A DNA stretch of 64,000 bases, from contig NW_027102723.1 of assembly GCF_036373705.1 (NCBI RefSeq), positions 1 through 64,000 of the forward strand, written 5' to 3'. This DNA is from Amia ocellicauda (taxonomy: Eukaryota > Chordata > Actinopteri > Amiiformes > Amiidae). Positions 50,308-63,936 of this stretch are shown here, in pieces. The translations under genes and the position numbers were made by a program. Positions within the stretch are counted from its first letter, which is position 1. Every line of letters starts with the position of its first letter. Below the pieces are notes generated by a model. The model had not been told where the DNA came from, ran no database searches, and saw only the letters and a list, made by a program, of their open reading frames with translations.

Positions 50308-51221
50308 GTGTGTGTCTCGAATGGCAACAGGCTGCTAAAACTATTATCACACGCACATTGCATGTTAAAGTATGTCAGTAAGGGAGTAATTAAAAGGGCA
50401 AATGTGTGAAGTGCAAGGAGTGGCCCTTAGTGGTTAGGTAAAAAAGTACACAGACAAACTAAATAATCCCTTGATACAAATAATTTATTTAGTGCAGACA
50501 GACCAAGACCAGCCACAATAAACTATTCGCAGTAAATATAAATTCACAGCAAAATAGGTTCAGTTCACAATATCCTATAACAAGCTGCACAAAGGCAGCG
50601 CTAGCAGTGGAAAGAACGAAGAACTGCAGGAGAAACGCCGGGGCTATTTAGAGCCCGATTATTCAACACAGAGGGGGAAAACCAGGGCCAAATGAGACTT
50701 AGAGGAACAGGAGACATCCAACAACAGTATAAAGATAAAAAGGAATTCACCACATGTCCCTTTAATCAATTGCCTTGCAGTTCCACTGTGTAGCGTTATG
50801 TTGGGTGTATTTTGATAAGAGCATTTGGGCTCTGAGCTGAAGCACTGATCTAAAGAAGACCTCTCCACCCCCAAAGTTATCAGATTTCCTTTGCTCATCA
50901 GCTTGGAACTGGTTTGCATCAAAGTGACAGTTTTGGGGAGGATGGCACCGAGAAGAGGCCAAATAGGTTGAATCCTGCTATGAGATGTCTGGAGAAAGGG
51001 GCCTGTAGGTGATAAAAACTCTTTGAAGTGGACGAGAGCCGAAATCCCGACATAGAGCTACGAACCCGGGCCAACCGGCATTTCCAAAAGATGGCATGGA
51101 TTGACATCAGTCATAAATCAAGCCCCCCTCCATTAGGACACTGGGGGCTGAAACCGAAATCCAATCTCAAGAACTCAAGAACCAATCACCTATTGATCTG
51201 ACAGACTATAAGGAACAGTGC

Positions 51222-51267
<46 letters not shown>

Positions 51268-52882
51268 ACCTGAACCAGTAACTCGCTGCCACAGCTCAAC
51301 CTGTAGCTCTGTTGCCCGAACCAGAACCAGAAACCAACCAAGTCTTTGCCGGCAACAGAAGAGTTAAACTGGGAGAAGGAGATTGAGCCGTACGAAGAAT
51401 TCTTTTAAAGGACTTTATTAAATAAAGAACTTTACAGACTGCGCATGCCCGCCTGTGCCCACCTGATCAGTGGAGTTTTACAGTTGGACAATTGAGTAAG
51501 TCGAATGTATATGAAAGTGTTCAGTCATTTAAATAGCTATTTGAGTCTTAAGAAACTTGACCCTTGGAACGAACAGGGCCCTGCTTTCCTCAAAGACTTT
51601 GCTTCAAGTAACTACGGTGGAACCCTGCTTACAAAGAAGATTTTGTGCACAAACTTGGAGCCTTCAAACCAGTGGAAAATCTGTTTGGAAAAGACTCTAA
51701 TTTCGCGAAACCCCAACTTCCAGGTGCATCGACTGAGTGGAAGTTCTTGGACAAAGCCGAACCGCACTGCCTTTGTTCCAAACCACACGGACCATGTGCC
51801 GTGTGCTGTGATCTGAGCCCGAAGACAGAGAGGCCTCTCTGCGACGAAGTTCAGATAAGTTTAACAGTTTGGAGTTCATGATTCATGACATTTGAGAAAT
51901 CAATTAGAAATGTTATTCTGTGATTCATAACTCTAGAATGTGTAATATCATTTAGTTTTCTTAAATATAAATATGTGTTGCATTAAACTGTTTTGTTGAT
52001 AATTTTAGAAATAAAATCTGTCAACCCTGAGAAATATCTTCTCATTCCTGTTTAACTGTTTAGTCTGAAATTGACACAAGTCAATAGACGTTAGATTATT
52101 GGTGGCCCTGCCTATCCTTGATCATTGAATAATAATCAGTTAAGGGAAATTGTGGTAACAAGTAACGATAGGATCTTTCTCGGCACCTAAACGTAAATGA
52201 GACTGATATATATATAACGAGAAGTTACCTGACATAAATACTAACCTGCGTAGTTATTTAATGTCTGACTAACAATACTAACGAGAGACTCACCTTCGTC
52301 TTACTAACCGGTATTGTAGTTAATGTGTTTATAACCTTTTTTGTTTAACGATTTGTGTGTTATCATATGCGATCCCATGGTCTTTGATTTGGTCACGGAA
52401 GTGATTTGTCTTTGATTTGTTGATCTAGAGTTGAATTTTGATTAGCTTTTCCCTTTTGTATAATTAGTGTAGTGCTACATTTAGTCTTTGTTTTTGAATA
52501 AATTTAACAATTTATATCTTTGGAATTGGTGTCTGTGTCCAATTATTACAGAAATTGAGTTCTACAAGATTCCAGGATTCGTGATAAGGTGATACTATAA
52601 ATTCACTTCTTAAATTGAAATTTATAAGTGTACCTTACGATACAACTGATAGCACTGCAACTCAGTGTAGGTGTGCGTTCAGTCCGGCAAACACAACATT
52701 TCAGTTATGAAACGCTTTCTACAGGTGATGTATAAATGTAATATTTTCACACATTTGAATAAGTTTGATTTGATACAAGATTTATGAAGTTGACCAAACA
52801 AAATGACATAATATTTTTCAGGGGATAAAAATCTCACGACACAATTGGGTAGTCCTCACGGCACACGGGTTGAAAACCACTG
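50308..52882 (+). mobile_element. hAT remnant, R16 (left end lost)
   Basis: The right terminus is followed by AGCCAAGC (52883-52890). The left terminal repeat and left target duplication were replaced by a short GT-rich scar near 50308-50318, so the left boundary is approximate. Confidence 0.85.
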
Positions 52883-52952
52883 AGCCAAGCCACGGTGCTT
52901 CTTGGCTTTGCACGGCCACTGAGACTGCCAGGGGAAGACGGTGAGAAGCTTC

Positions 52953-53041
52953 CCTTCGATAGCTCAGTTGGTAGAGCGGAGGACTGTAGGTTTCAGGCAG
53001 CAGGCATCCTTAGGTCGCTGATTCAATTCCGGCTCGAAGGA
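52953..53041 (+). tRNA. tRNA-Tyr(GTA), R16, B-box/T-stem change
   Basis: The B box reads GATTCAATTCC. The second box base, normally G53, is part of the T-stem pair with C61 and is now A. This breaks the pair and departs from the Pol III consensus. One intron base also differs. Likely weakened. Confidence 0.88.
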
Positions 53042-53276
53042 AGTCGTGATTATGGTTTGACATCGGTTTTGGACGAGCTCCCAAATGTCAAGCCATTGGA
53101 ATTGCATGAGGACAAGGAGAAAACACCGGAAATTCGGATTTGCTGTGGAGAACTCGCATTGCCCAAACATCTCATATGCATGTGACCCTTTTCACCCTGA
53201 GCCCAGTTTTCTAAACCGGCCAGAAAGCGGTCTGGAACAATCATGAAGCCCACACATTGTGAAGCACTTCACTGAA

Positions 53277-53349
53277 GCCCGGGTAGCTCAGCCGGTAGAG
53301 CATCAGACTTTTAATCTGAGGGTCCAGGGTTCGAGTCCCTGTTCGGGTG
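53277..53349 (+). tRNA. tRNA-Lys(TTT), R16
   Basis: Full length with the GGGTG 3' end (G1-U72 wobble). Both boxes intact. Confidence 0.95.
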
Positions 53350-53837
53350 CCTTGTTGACCGAGGGCCCTGATGGTGAAAAGCCTGGATGGCCTTCCAGTT
53401 GACAATGAAATATGCAGTTGCGTCTAGGCAAGCTGTCTAGTCCTCTTTGCTTCTTTTGGCAAATATCCAGCCTGGGCAAGTGTTGTCTTCCAGAGGCAAG
53501 TCAAGCCAGGAACTCTGACGACGTGTCACTTTAGAACAGCACAACATGCATCTCTACTTGACTTGGCACAATCTGTGAGGGTTGGGCCAACACAACGTGT
53601 CCACACATTTGCAGGCGTCTTGAAATACTTGGAATGACCTGTGGCCCCATGCCATGCAGAAGTCCACAGCTATGCGTGTCAGCATGCTCTGCTCCTCATC
53701 CCCAATGTGCCACTTGTAAGAACTTTGTAAAAAGCGACAGAGAACATGATCAGCAAAGAAACACAATTCTCCTGAGAACGACAATCATCGTGCCGATCGT
53801 AATCTCAGTGCATACCTGGATGCCCAACAAGCCAAGC

Positions 53838-54857
53838 CAGTGGTTCCCAAGCGTTGTAATGCCACGGCACACTTTACTGAGACCAAAAACCTTCGCGGCG
53901 CACCAACATGAAAAAGAAAAAAAAAGGATTTACTAGGTATTGTCTCACCTGAATGGCAACAGGCTGCTAAAACTATTATCACACGCACATTGCATGTTAA
54001 AGTATGTCAGTAAGGGAGTAATTAAAAGGGCAAATGTGTGAAGTGCAAGGAGTGGCCCTTAGTGGTTAGGTAAAAAAGTACACAGACAAACTAAATAATC
54101 CCTTGATACAAATCATTTATTTAGTGCAGACAGACCAAGACCAGCCACAATAAACTATTCGCAGTAAATATAAATTCACAGCAAAATAGGTTCAGTTCAC
54201 AATATCCTATAAGAAGCTGCACAAAGGCAGCGCTAGCAGTGGAAAGAACGAAGAACTGCAGGAGAAACGCCGGGGCTATTTAGAGCCCGATTATTCAACA
54301 CAGAGGGGGAAAACCAAGGCCAAATGAGACTTAGAGGAACAGGAGACATCCAACAACAGTATAAAGATAAAAAGGAATTCACCACATGTCCCTTTAATCA
54401 ATTGCCTTGCAGTTCCACTGTGTAGCGTTATGTTGGGTGTATTTTGATAAGAGCATTTGGGCTCTGAGCTGAAGCACTGATCTAAAGAAGACCTCTCCAC
54501 CCCCAAAGTTATCAGATTTCCTTTGCTCATCAGCTTGGAACTGGTTTGCATCAAAGTGACAGTTTTGGGGAGGATGGCACCGAGAAGAGGCCAAATAGGT
54601 TGAATCCTGCTATGAGATGTCTGGAGAAAGGGGCCTGTAGGTGATAAAAACTCTTTGAAGTGGACGAGAGCCGAAATCCCGACATAGAGCTACGAACCCG
54701 GGCCAACCGGCATTTCCAAAAGATGGCATGGATTGACATCAGTCATAAATCAAGCCCCCCTCCATTAGGACACTGGGGGCTGAAACCGAAATCCAATCTC
54801 AAGAACTCAAGAACCAATCACCTATTGATCTGACAGACTATAAGGAACAGTGCACAG

Positions 54858-54889
<32 letters not shown>

Positions 54890-55981
54890 ACCTGAACCAG
54901 TAACTCGCTGCCACAGCTCAACCTGTAGCTCTGTTGCCCGAACCGGAACCAGAAACCAACCAAGTCTTTGCCGGCAACAGAAGAGTTAAACTGGGAGAAG
55001 GAGATTGAGCCGTACGAAGAATTCTATTAAAGGACTATATTAAAGAAAGAACTTTACAGACTGCGCATGCCCGCCTGTGCCCACCTGATCAGTGGAGTTT
55101 TACAGCTGGACAATTGAGTAAGTCGAATGTATATGAAAGTGTTCAGTCATTTAAATAGCTATTTGAGTCTTAAGAAACTTGACCCTTGGAACGAACAGGG
55201 CCCTGCTTTCCTCAAAGACTTTGTCTTCAAGTAACTACGGTGGAACCCTGCTTACAAAGAAGATTTTGTGCACAACCTTGGAGCCTTCAAACCAGTGGAA
55301 AATCTGTTTGGAAAAGACTAATTTCGCGAAACCCCAATTTCCAGGTGCATCGACTGAGTGGAAGTTCTTGGACAAAGCCGAACCGCACTGCCTTTGTTCC
55401 AAACCACACGGACCATGTGTCGTGTGCTGTGATCTGAGCCCGAAGACAGAGAGGCCTCTCTGCGACGAAGTTCAGATAAGTTTAACAGTTTGGAGTTCAT
55501 GATTCATGACATTTGAGAAATCAATTAGAAATGTTATTCTGTGATTCAAAACTCTAGAATGTGTAATATCATTTAGTTTTCTTAAATATAAATGTGTGTT
55601 GCATTAAACTGTTTTGTTGATAATTTTAGAAATAAAATCTGTCAACCCCGAGAAATATCTTCTCATTCCTGTTTAACTGTTTAGTCTGAAATTGACACAA
55701 GTCAATAGACGTTAGATTATTGGTGGCCCTGCCTATCCTTGATCATTGAATAATAATCAGTTAAGGGAAATTGTGGTAACAAGTAATGATAGGATCTTTC
55801 TCGGCACCTAAACGTAAATGAGACTGATATATATATAACGAGAAGTTACCTGACATAAATACTAACCTGCGTAGTTATTTAATGTCTGACTAACAATACT
55901 AACGAGAGACTCACCTTCGTCTTACTAACCGGTATTGTAGTTAATGTGTTTATAACCTTTTTTGTTTAACGATTTGTGTGT
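53838..55981 (+). mobile_element. hAT remnant, R17 (right end lost)
   Basis: Left terminus present; 309-bp and 935-bp deletions. A private 2-bp deletion near 55319 shifts the small frame found there in other copies. Confidence 0.88.
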
Positions 55982-56035
55982 TAGAGCATCAGACTTTTAA
56001 TCTGAGGGTCCAGGGTTCGAGTCCCTGTTCGGGCG
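55982..56035 (+). pseudogene. 5'-truncated tRNA-Lys(TTT), R17
   Basis: Same junction; 54 nt remain. Confidence 0.94.
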
Positions 56036-56542
56036 CCTTGTTGACCGAGGGCCATGATGGTGAAAAGCCTGGATGGCCTTCCAGGTGACAATGAAATATG
56101 CAGTTGCGTCTAGGCAAGGTGTCTAGTCCTCTTTGCTTCTTTCGGCAAATATCCAGCCTGGGCAAGTGTTGTCTTCCAGAGGCAAGTCAAGTCAGGAACT
56201 CTGAGAGATGTTTCTGCCGTTGATGACGTGTCACTTTAGAACAGCACAACATGCATCTCTACTTGACTTGGCACAATCTGTGAGGGTTGGGCCAACACAA
56301 CGTGTCCACACATTTGCAGGCGTCTTGAAATACTTGGAATGACCTGTGGCCCCATGCCATGCAGAAGTCCACAGCTATGCGTGTCAGCATGCTCTGCTCT
56401 TCATCCCCAATGTGCCACTTGTAAGAACTGTGTAAAAAGCGACAGAGAACGTGATCAGCAAAGAAACACAATTCTCCTGAGAACGACAATCATCGTGCCG
56501 ATCGTAATCTCAGTGCATACCTGGATGCCCAACAAGCCAAGC

Positions 56543-57560
56543 CAGTGGTTCCCAAGCGTTGTAATGCCACGGCACACTTTGCTGAGACCAAAAACCTTCG
56601 CGGCGCACCAACATGAAAAAAAAAAAAAGGATTTACTAGGTATTGTCTCACCTGAATGCCAACAGGCTGCTAAAACTATTATCACACGCACATTGCATGT
56701 TAAAGTATGTCAGTAAGGGAGTAATTAAAAGGGCAAATGTGTGAAGTGCAAGGAGTGGCCCTTAGTGGTTAGGTAAAAAAGTACACAGACAAACTAAATA
56801 ATCCCTTGATACAAATCATTTATTTAGTGCAGACAGACCAAGACCAGCCACAATAAACTATTCGCAGTAAATATAAATTCACAGCAAAATAGGTTCAGTT
56901 CACAATATCCTATAACAAGCTGCACAAAGGCAGCGCTAGCAGTGGAAAGAACGAAGAACTGCAGGAGAAACGCCGGGGCTATTTAGAGCCCGATTATTCA
57001 ACACAGAGGGGGAAAACCAAGGCCAAATGAGACTTAGAGGAACAGGAGACATCCAACAACAGTATAAAGATAAAAAGGAATTCACCACATGTCCCTTTAA
57101 TCAATTGCCTTGCAGTTCCACTGTGTAGCGTTATGTTGGGTGTATTTTGATAAGAGCATTTGGGCTCTGAGCTGAAGCACTGATCTAAAGAAGACCTCTC
57201 CACCCCCAAAGTTATCAGATTTCCTTTGCTCATCAGCTTGGAACTGGTTTGCATCAAAGTGACAGTTTTGGGGAGGATGGCACCGAGAAGAGGCCAAATA
57301 GGTTGAATCCTGCTATGAGATGTCTGGAGAAAGGGGCCTGTAGGTGATAAAAACTCTTTGAAGTGGACGAGAGCCGAAATCCCGACATAGAGCTACGAAC
57401 CCGGGCCAACCGGCATTTCCAAAAGATGGCATGGATTGACATCAGTCATAAATCAAGCCCCCCCCCATTAGGACACTGGGGGCTGAAACCGAAATCCAAT
57501 CTCAAGAACTCAAGAACCAATCACCTATTGATCTGACAGACTATAAGGAACAGTGCACAG

Positions 57561-57592
<32 letters not shown>

Positions 57593-58686
57593 ACCTGAAC
57601 CAGTAACTCGCTGCCACAGCTCAACCTGTAGCTCTGTTGCCCGAACCGGAACCAGAAACCAACCAAGTCTTTGCCGGCAACAGAAGAGTTAAACTGGGAG
57701 AAGGAGATTGAGCCGTACGAAGAATTCTATTAAAGGACTTTATTAAATAAAGAACTTTACAGACTGCGCATGCCCGCCTGTGCCCACCTGATCAGTGGAG
57801 TTTTACAGCTGGACAATTGAGTAAGTCGAATGTATATGAAAGTGTTCAGTCATTTAAATAGCTATTTGAGTCTTAAGAAACTTGACCCTTGGAACGAACA
57901 GGGCCCTGCTTTCCTCAAAGACTTTGTCTTCAAGTAACTACGTTGGAACCCTGCTTACAAAGAAGATTTTGTGCACAACCTTGGAGCCTTCAAACCAGTG
58001 GAAAATCTGTTTGGAAAAGACTCTAATTTCGCGAAACCCCAATTTCCAGGTGCATCGACTGAGTGGAAGTTCTTGGACAAAGCCGAACCGCACTGCCTTT
58101 GTTCCAAACCACACGGACCATGTGCCGTGTGCTGTGATCTGAGCCCGAAGACAGAGAGGCCTCTCTGCGACGAAGTTCAGATAAGTTTAACAGTTTGGAG
58201 TTCATGATTCATGACATTTGAGAAATCAATTAGAAATGTTATTCTGTGATTCAAAACTCTAGAATATGTAATATCATTTAGTTTTCTTAAATATAAATGT
58301 GTGTTGCATTAAACTGTTTTGTTGATAATTTTAGAAATAAAATCTGTCAACCCCGAGAAATATCTTCTCATTCCTGTTTAACTGTTTAGTCTGAAATTGA
58401 CACAAGTCAATAGACGTTAGATTATTGGTGGCCCTGCCTATCCTTGATCATTGAATAATAATCAGTTAAGGGAAATTGTGGTAACAAGTAACGATAGGAT
58501 CTTTCTCGGCACCTAAACGTAAATGAGACTGATATATATATAACGAGAAGTTACCTGACATAAATACTAACCTGCGTAGTTATTTAATGTCTGACTAACA
58601 ATACTAACGAGAGACTCACCTTCGTCTTACTAACCGGTATTGTAGTTAATGTGTTTATAACCTTTTTTGTTTAACGATTTGTGTGT
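56543..58686 (+). mobile_element. hAT remnant, R18 (right end lost)
   Basis: Left terminus present; 309-bp and 935-bp deletions. Confidence 0.88.
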
Positions 58687-58740
58687 TAGAGCATCAGACT
58701 TTTAATCTGAGGGTCCAGGGTTCGAGTCCCTGTTCGGGCG
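58687..58740 (+). pseudogene. 5'-truncated tRNA-Lys(TTT), R18
   Basis: Same junction; 54 nt remain. Confidence 0.94.
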
Positions 58741-59247
58741 CCTTGTTGACCGAGGGCCATGATGGTGAAAAGCCTGGATGGCCTTCCAGGTGACAATGAA
58801 ATATGCAGTTGCGTCTAGGCAAGGTGTCTAGTCCTCTTTGCTTCTTTCGGCAAATATCCAGCCTGGGCAAGTGTTGTCTTCCAGAGGCAAGTCAAGTCAG
58901 GAACTCTGAGAGATGTTTCTGCCGTTGATGACGTGTCACTTTAGAACAGCACAACATGCATCTCTACTTGACTTGGCACAATCTGTGAGGGTTGGGCCAA
59001 CACAACGTGTCCACACATTTGCAGGCGTCTTGAAATACTTGGAATGACCTGTGGCCCCATGCCATGCAGAAGTCCACAGCTATGCGTGTCAGCATGCTCT
59101 GCTCTTCATCCCCAATGTGCCACTTGTAAGAACTGTGTAAAAAGCGACAGAGAACGTGATCAGCAAAGAAACACAATTCTCCTGAGAACGACAATCATCG
59201 TGCCGATCGTAATCTCAGTGCATACCTGGATGCCCAACAAGCCAAGC

Positions 59248-60265
59248 CAGTGGTTCCCAAGCGTTGTAATGCCACGGCACACTTTGCTGAGACCAAAAAC
59301 CTTCGCGGCGCACCAACATGAAAAAAAAAAAAAGGATTTACTAGGTATTGTCTCACCTGAATGCCAACAGGCTGCTAAAACTATTATCACACGCACATTG
59401 CATGTTAAAGTATGTCAGTAAGGGAGTAATTAAAAGGGCAAATGTGTGAAGTGCAAGGAGTGGCCCTTAGTGGTTAGGTAAAAAAGTACACAGACAAACT
59501 AAATAATCCCTTGATACAAATCATTTATTTAGTGCAGACAGACCAAGACCAGCCACAATAAACTATTCGCAGTAAATATAAATTCACAGCAAAATAGGTT
59601 CAGTTCACAATATCCTATAACAAGCTGCACAAAGGCAGCGCTAGCAGTGGAAAGAACGAAGAACTGCAGGAGAAACGCCGGGGCTATTTAGAGCCCGATT
59701 ATTCAACACAGAGGGGGAAAACCAAGGCCAAATGAGACTTAGAGGAACAGGAGACATCCAACAACAGTATAAAGATAAAAAGGAATTCACCACATGTCCC
59801 TTTAATCAATTGCCTTGCAGTTCCACTGTGTAGCGTTATGTTGGGTGTATTTTGATAAGAGCATTTGGGCTCTGAGCTGAAGCACTGATCTAAAGAAGAC
59901 CTCTCCACCCCCAAAGTTATCAGATTTCCTTTGCTCATCAGCTTGGAACTGGTTTGCATCAAAGTGACAGTTTTGGGGAGGATGGCACCGAGAAGAGGCC
60001 AAATAGGTTGAATCCTGCTATGAGATGTCTGGAGAAAGGGGCCTGTAGGTGATAAAAACTCTTTGAAGTGGACGAGAGCCGAAATCCCGACATAGAGCTA
60101 CGAACCCGGGCCAACCGGCATTTCCAAAAGATGGCATGGATTGACATCAGTCATAAATCAAGCCCCCCCCCATTAGGACACTGGGGGCTGAAACCGAAAT
60201 CCAATCTCAAGAACTCAAGAACCAATCACCTATTGATCTGACAGACTATAAGGAACAGTGCACAG

Positions 60266-60297
<32 letters not shown>

Positions 60298-61913
60298 ACC
60301 TGAACCAGTAACTCGCTGCCACAGCTCAACCTGTAGCTCTGTTGCCCGAACCGGAACCAGAAACCAACCAAGTCTTTGCCGGCAACAGAAGAGTTAAACT
60401 GGGAGAAGGAGATTGAGCCGTACGAAGAATTCTATTAAAGGACTTTATTAAATAAAGAACTTTACAGACTGCGCATGCCCGCCTGTGCCCACCTGATCAG
60501 TGGAGTTTTACAGCTGGACAATTGAGTAAGTCGAATGTATATGAAAGTGTTCAGTCATTTAAATAGCTATTTGAGTCTTAAGAAACTTGACCCTTGGAAC
60601 GAACAGGGCCCTGCTTTCCTCAAAGACTTTGTCTTCAAGTAACTACGTTGGAACCCTGCTTACAAAGAAGATTTTGTGCACAACCTTGGAGCCTTCAAAC
60701 CAGTGGAAAATCTGTTTGGAAAAGACTCTAATTTCGCGAAACCCCAATTTCCAGGTGCATCGACTGAGTGGAAGTTCTTGGACAAAGCCGAACCGCACTG
60801 CCTTTGTTCCAAACCACACGGACCATGTGCCGTGTGCTGTGATCTGAGCCCGAAGACAGAGAGGCCTCTCTGCGACGAAGTTCAGATAAGTTTAACAGTT
60901 TGGAGTTCATGATTCATGACATTTGAGAAATCAATTAGAAATGTTATTCTGTGATTCAAAACTCTAGAATATGTAATATCATTTAGTTTTCTTAAATATA
61001 AATGTGTGTTGCATTAAACTGTTTTGTTGATAATTTTAGAAATAAAATCTGTCAACCCCGAGAAATATCTTCTCATTCCTGTTTAACTGTTTAGTCTGAA
61101 ATTGACACAAGTCAATAGACGTTAGATTATTGGTGGCCCTGCCTATCCTTGATCATTGAATAATAATCAGTTAAGGGAAATTGTGGTAACAAGTAACGAT
61201 AGGATCTTTCTCGGCACCTAAACGTAAATGAGACTGATATATATATAACGAGAAGTTACCTGACATAAATACTAACCTGCGTAGTTATTTAATGTCTGAC
61301 TAACAATACTAACGAGAGACTCACCTTCGTCTTACTAACCGGTATTGTAGTTAATGTGTTTATAACCTTTTTTGTTTAACGATTTGTGTGTTATCATATG
61401 CGATCCCATGGTCTTTGATTTGGTCACGGAAGTGATTTGTCTTTGATTTGTTGATCTAGAGTTGAATTTTAATTAGCTTTTCCCTTTTGTATAATTAGTG
61501 TAGTGCTACATTTAGTCTTTGTTTTTGAATAAATTTAACAATTTATATCTTTGGAATTGGTGTCTGTGTCCAATTATCACAGAAATTGAGTTCTACAAGA
61601 TTCCAGGATTCGTGATAAGGTGATACTATAAATTCACTTCTTAAATTGAAATTTATAAGTGTACCTTACGATACAACTGATAGCACTGCAACTCAGTGTA
61701 GGTGTGCGTTCAGTCCGGCAAACACAACATTTCAGTTATGAAACGCTTTCTACAGGTGATGTATAAATGTAATATTTTCACACATTTGAATAAGTTTGAT
61801 TTGATACAAGATTTATGAAGTTGACCAAACAAAATGACATAATATTTTTCAGGGGATAAAAATCTCACGACACAATTGGGTAGTCCTCACGGCACACGGG
61901 TTGAAAACCACTG
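59248..61913 (+). mobile_element. hAT-type transposon, R19 copy (2666 bp)
   Basis: Both termini and AGCCAAGC duplications (right copy 61914-61921) present; 309-bp deletion. Confidence 0.9.
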
Positions 61914-61983
61914 AGCCAAGCCACGGTGCCTCTTGGCTTTGCACAGCCACTGAGACTGCCAGGGGAAGACGGTGAGAAGCTTC

Positions 61984-62072
61984 CCGTCGATAGCTCAGTT
62001 GGTAGAGCGGAGGACTGTAGGTTTCAGACAGCGGGCATCCTTAGGTCGCTGGTTCAATTCCGGCTCGAAGGA
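61984..62072 (+). tRNA. tRNA-Tyr(GTA), R19, acceptor mismatch
   Basis: The acceptor 5' strand is CCGTCGA opposite TCGAAGG, a G/A mismatch at the third pair. One intron base also differs. Anticodon and boxes are intact, but stability is reduced. Confidence 0.88.
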
Positions 62073-62307
62073 AGGCGTGATTATGGTTTGACATCGGTTT
62101 TGGACGAGCTCCCAAATGTCAAGCCATTGGAATTGCATGAGGACAAGGAGAAAACACCGGAAATTCGGATTTGCTGTGGAGAACTCGCATTGCCCAAACA
62201 TCTCATATGCATGTGACCCTTTTCACCCTGAGCCCTGTTTTTTAAACCGGCCAGAAAGCGGTCTGGAACAATCATGAAGCCAACACATTGTGAAGCACTT
62301 CACTGAA

Positions 62308-62368
62308 GCCCGGGTAGCTCAGCCGGTAGAGCATCAGACTTTTAATCTGAGGGTCCAGGGTTCGGGCG
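62308..62368 (+). pseudogene. tRNA-Lys(TTT) pseudogene, R19, 12-nt deletion
   Basis: 5' half and anticodon intact, but 12 nt are missing between two TTCG direct repeats. The T-loop, the 3' side of the T stem and most of the B box are lost. It cannot fold as a tRNA. Confidence 0.93.
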
Positions 62369-62370
62369 CC

Positions 62371-63890
62371 TTGTTGACCGAGAGCCATGATGGTGAAAAG
62401 CCTGGATGGCCTTCCAGGTGACAATGAAATATGCAGTTGTGTCTAGGCAAGGTGTCTAGTCCTCTTTGCTTCTTTCGGCAAATATCCAGCCTGGGCAAGT
62501 GTTGTCTTCCAGAGGCAAGTCAAGCCAGGAACTCTGAGAGATGTTTTTGCCGTTGACGACGTGTCACTTTAGAACAGCACAACATGCATCTCTACTTGAC
62601 TTGGCACAATCTGTGAGGGTTGGGCCAACACAACGTGTCCACACATTTGCAGGCGTCTTGAAATACTTGGAATGACCTGTGGCCCCATGCCATGCAGAAG
62701 TCCACAGCTATGCGTGTCAGCATGCTCTGCTCCTCATCCCCAATGTGCCACTTGTAAGAACTTTGTAAAAAGCGACAGAGAACATGATCAGCAAAGAAAC
62801 ACAATTCTCCTGAGAACGACAATCATCGTGCCGATCGTAATCTCAGTGCATACCTGGATGCCCAACAAGCCAAGCCAGTGGTTCCCAAGCGTTGTAATGC
62901 CACGGCACACTTTGCTGAGACCAAAAACCTTCGCGGCGCACCAACATGAAAAAAAAAAAAAAGGATTTACTAGGTATTGTCTCACCTGAATGGCAACAGG
63001 CTGCTAAAACTATTATCACACGCACATTGCATGTTAAAGTATGTCAGTAAGGGAGTAATTAAAAGGGCAAATGTGTGAAGTGCAAGGAGTGGCCCTTAGT
63101 GGTTAGGTAAAAAAGTACACAGACAAACTAAATAATCCCTTGATACAAATCATTTATTTAGTGCAGACAGACCAAGACCAGCCACAATAAACTATTCGCA
63201 GTAAATATAAATTCACAGCAAAATAGGTTCAGTTCACAATATCCTATAACAAGCTGCACAAAGGCAGCGCTAGCAGTGGAAAGAACGAAGAACTGCAGGA
63301 GAAACGCCGGGGCTATTTAGAGCCCGATTATTCAACACAGAGGGGGAAAACCAAGGCCAAATGAGACTTAGAGGAACAGGAGACATCCAACAACAGTATA
63401 AAGATGAAAAGGAATTCACCACATGTCCCTTTAATCAATTGCCTTGCAGTTCCACTGTGTAGCGTTATGTTGGGTGTATTTTGATAAGAGCATTTGGGCT
63501 CTGAGCTGAAGCACTGATCTAAAGAAGACCTCTCCACCCCCAAAGTTATCAGATTTCCTTTGCTCATCAGCTTGGAACTGGTTTGCATCAAAGTGACAGT
63601 TTTGGGGAGGATGGCACCGAGAAGAGGCCAAATAGGTTGAATCCTGCTATGAGATGTCTGGAGAAAGGGGCCTGTAGGTGATAAAAACTCTTTGAAGTGG
63701 ACGAGAGCCGAAATCCCGACATAGAGCTACGAACCCGGGCCAACCGGCATTTCCAAAAGATGGCATGGATTGACATCAGTCATAAATCAAGCCCCCCTCC
63801 ATTAGGACACTGGGGGCTGAAACCGAAATCCAATCTCAAGAACTCAAGAACCAATCACCTATTGATCTGACAGACTATAAGGAACAGTGC

Positions 63891-63936
<46 letters not shown>

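Larger units (their letters stand above)
49834..53351 (+). repeat. Array unit R16 (3518 bp)
   Basis: 309-bp deletion form that has also lost the transposon's left terminus. TAATCTC at 50301-50307 is followed by GTGTGTGTCTCGAATGG instead of target site plus terminal repeat. Both tRNA loci are present. CT tract at 51226-51268. Confidence 0.94.
53352..56037 (+). repeat. Array unit R17 (2686 bp)
   Basis: 309-bp plus 935-bp deletion form. A private deletion of about 19 bp between TGA direct repeats lies in the spacer near 53518. CT tract at 54858-54889. Confidence 0.94.
56038..58742 (+). repeat. Array unit R18 (2705 bp)
   Basis: 309-bp plus 935-bp deletion form. Shares GTTTCTGCCGTTGATGACG, GAATGCCAACAGG and a longer C-run (near 57460) with R19. 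CT tract at 57561-57592. Confidence 0.95.
58743..62370 (+). repeat. Array unit R19 (3628 bp)
   Basis: 309-bp deletion form with both transposon ends. The left two-thirds duplicates R18 at an offset of 2705 bp, then continues into tRNA-Tyr and a damaged tRNA-Lys. CT tract at 60266-60298. Confidence 0.95.
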
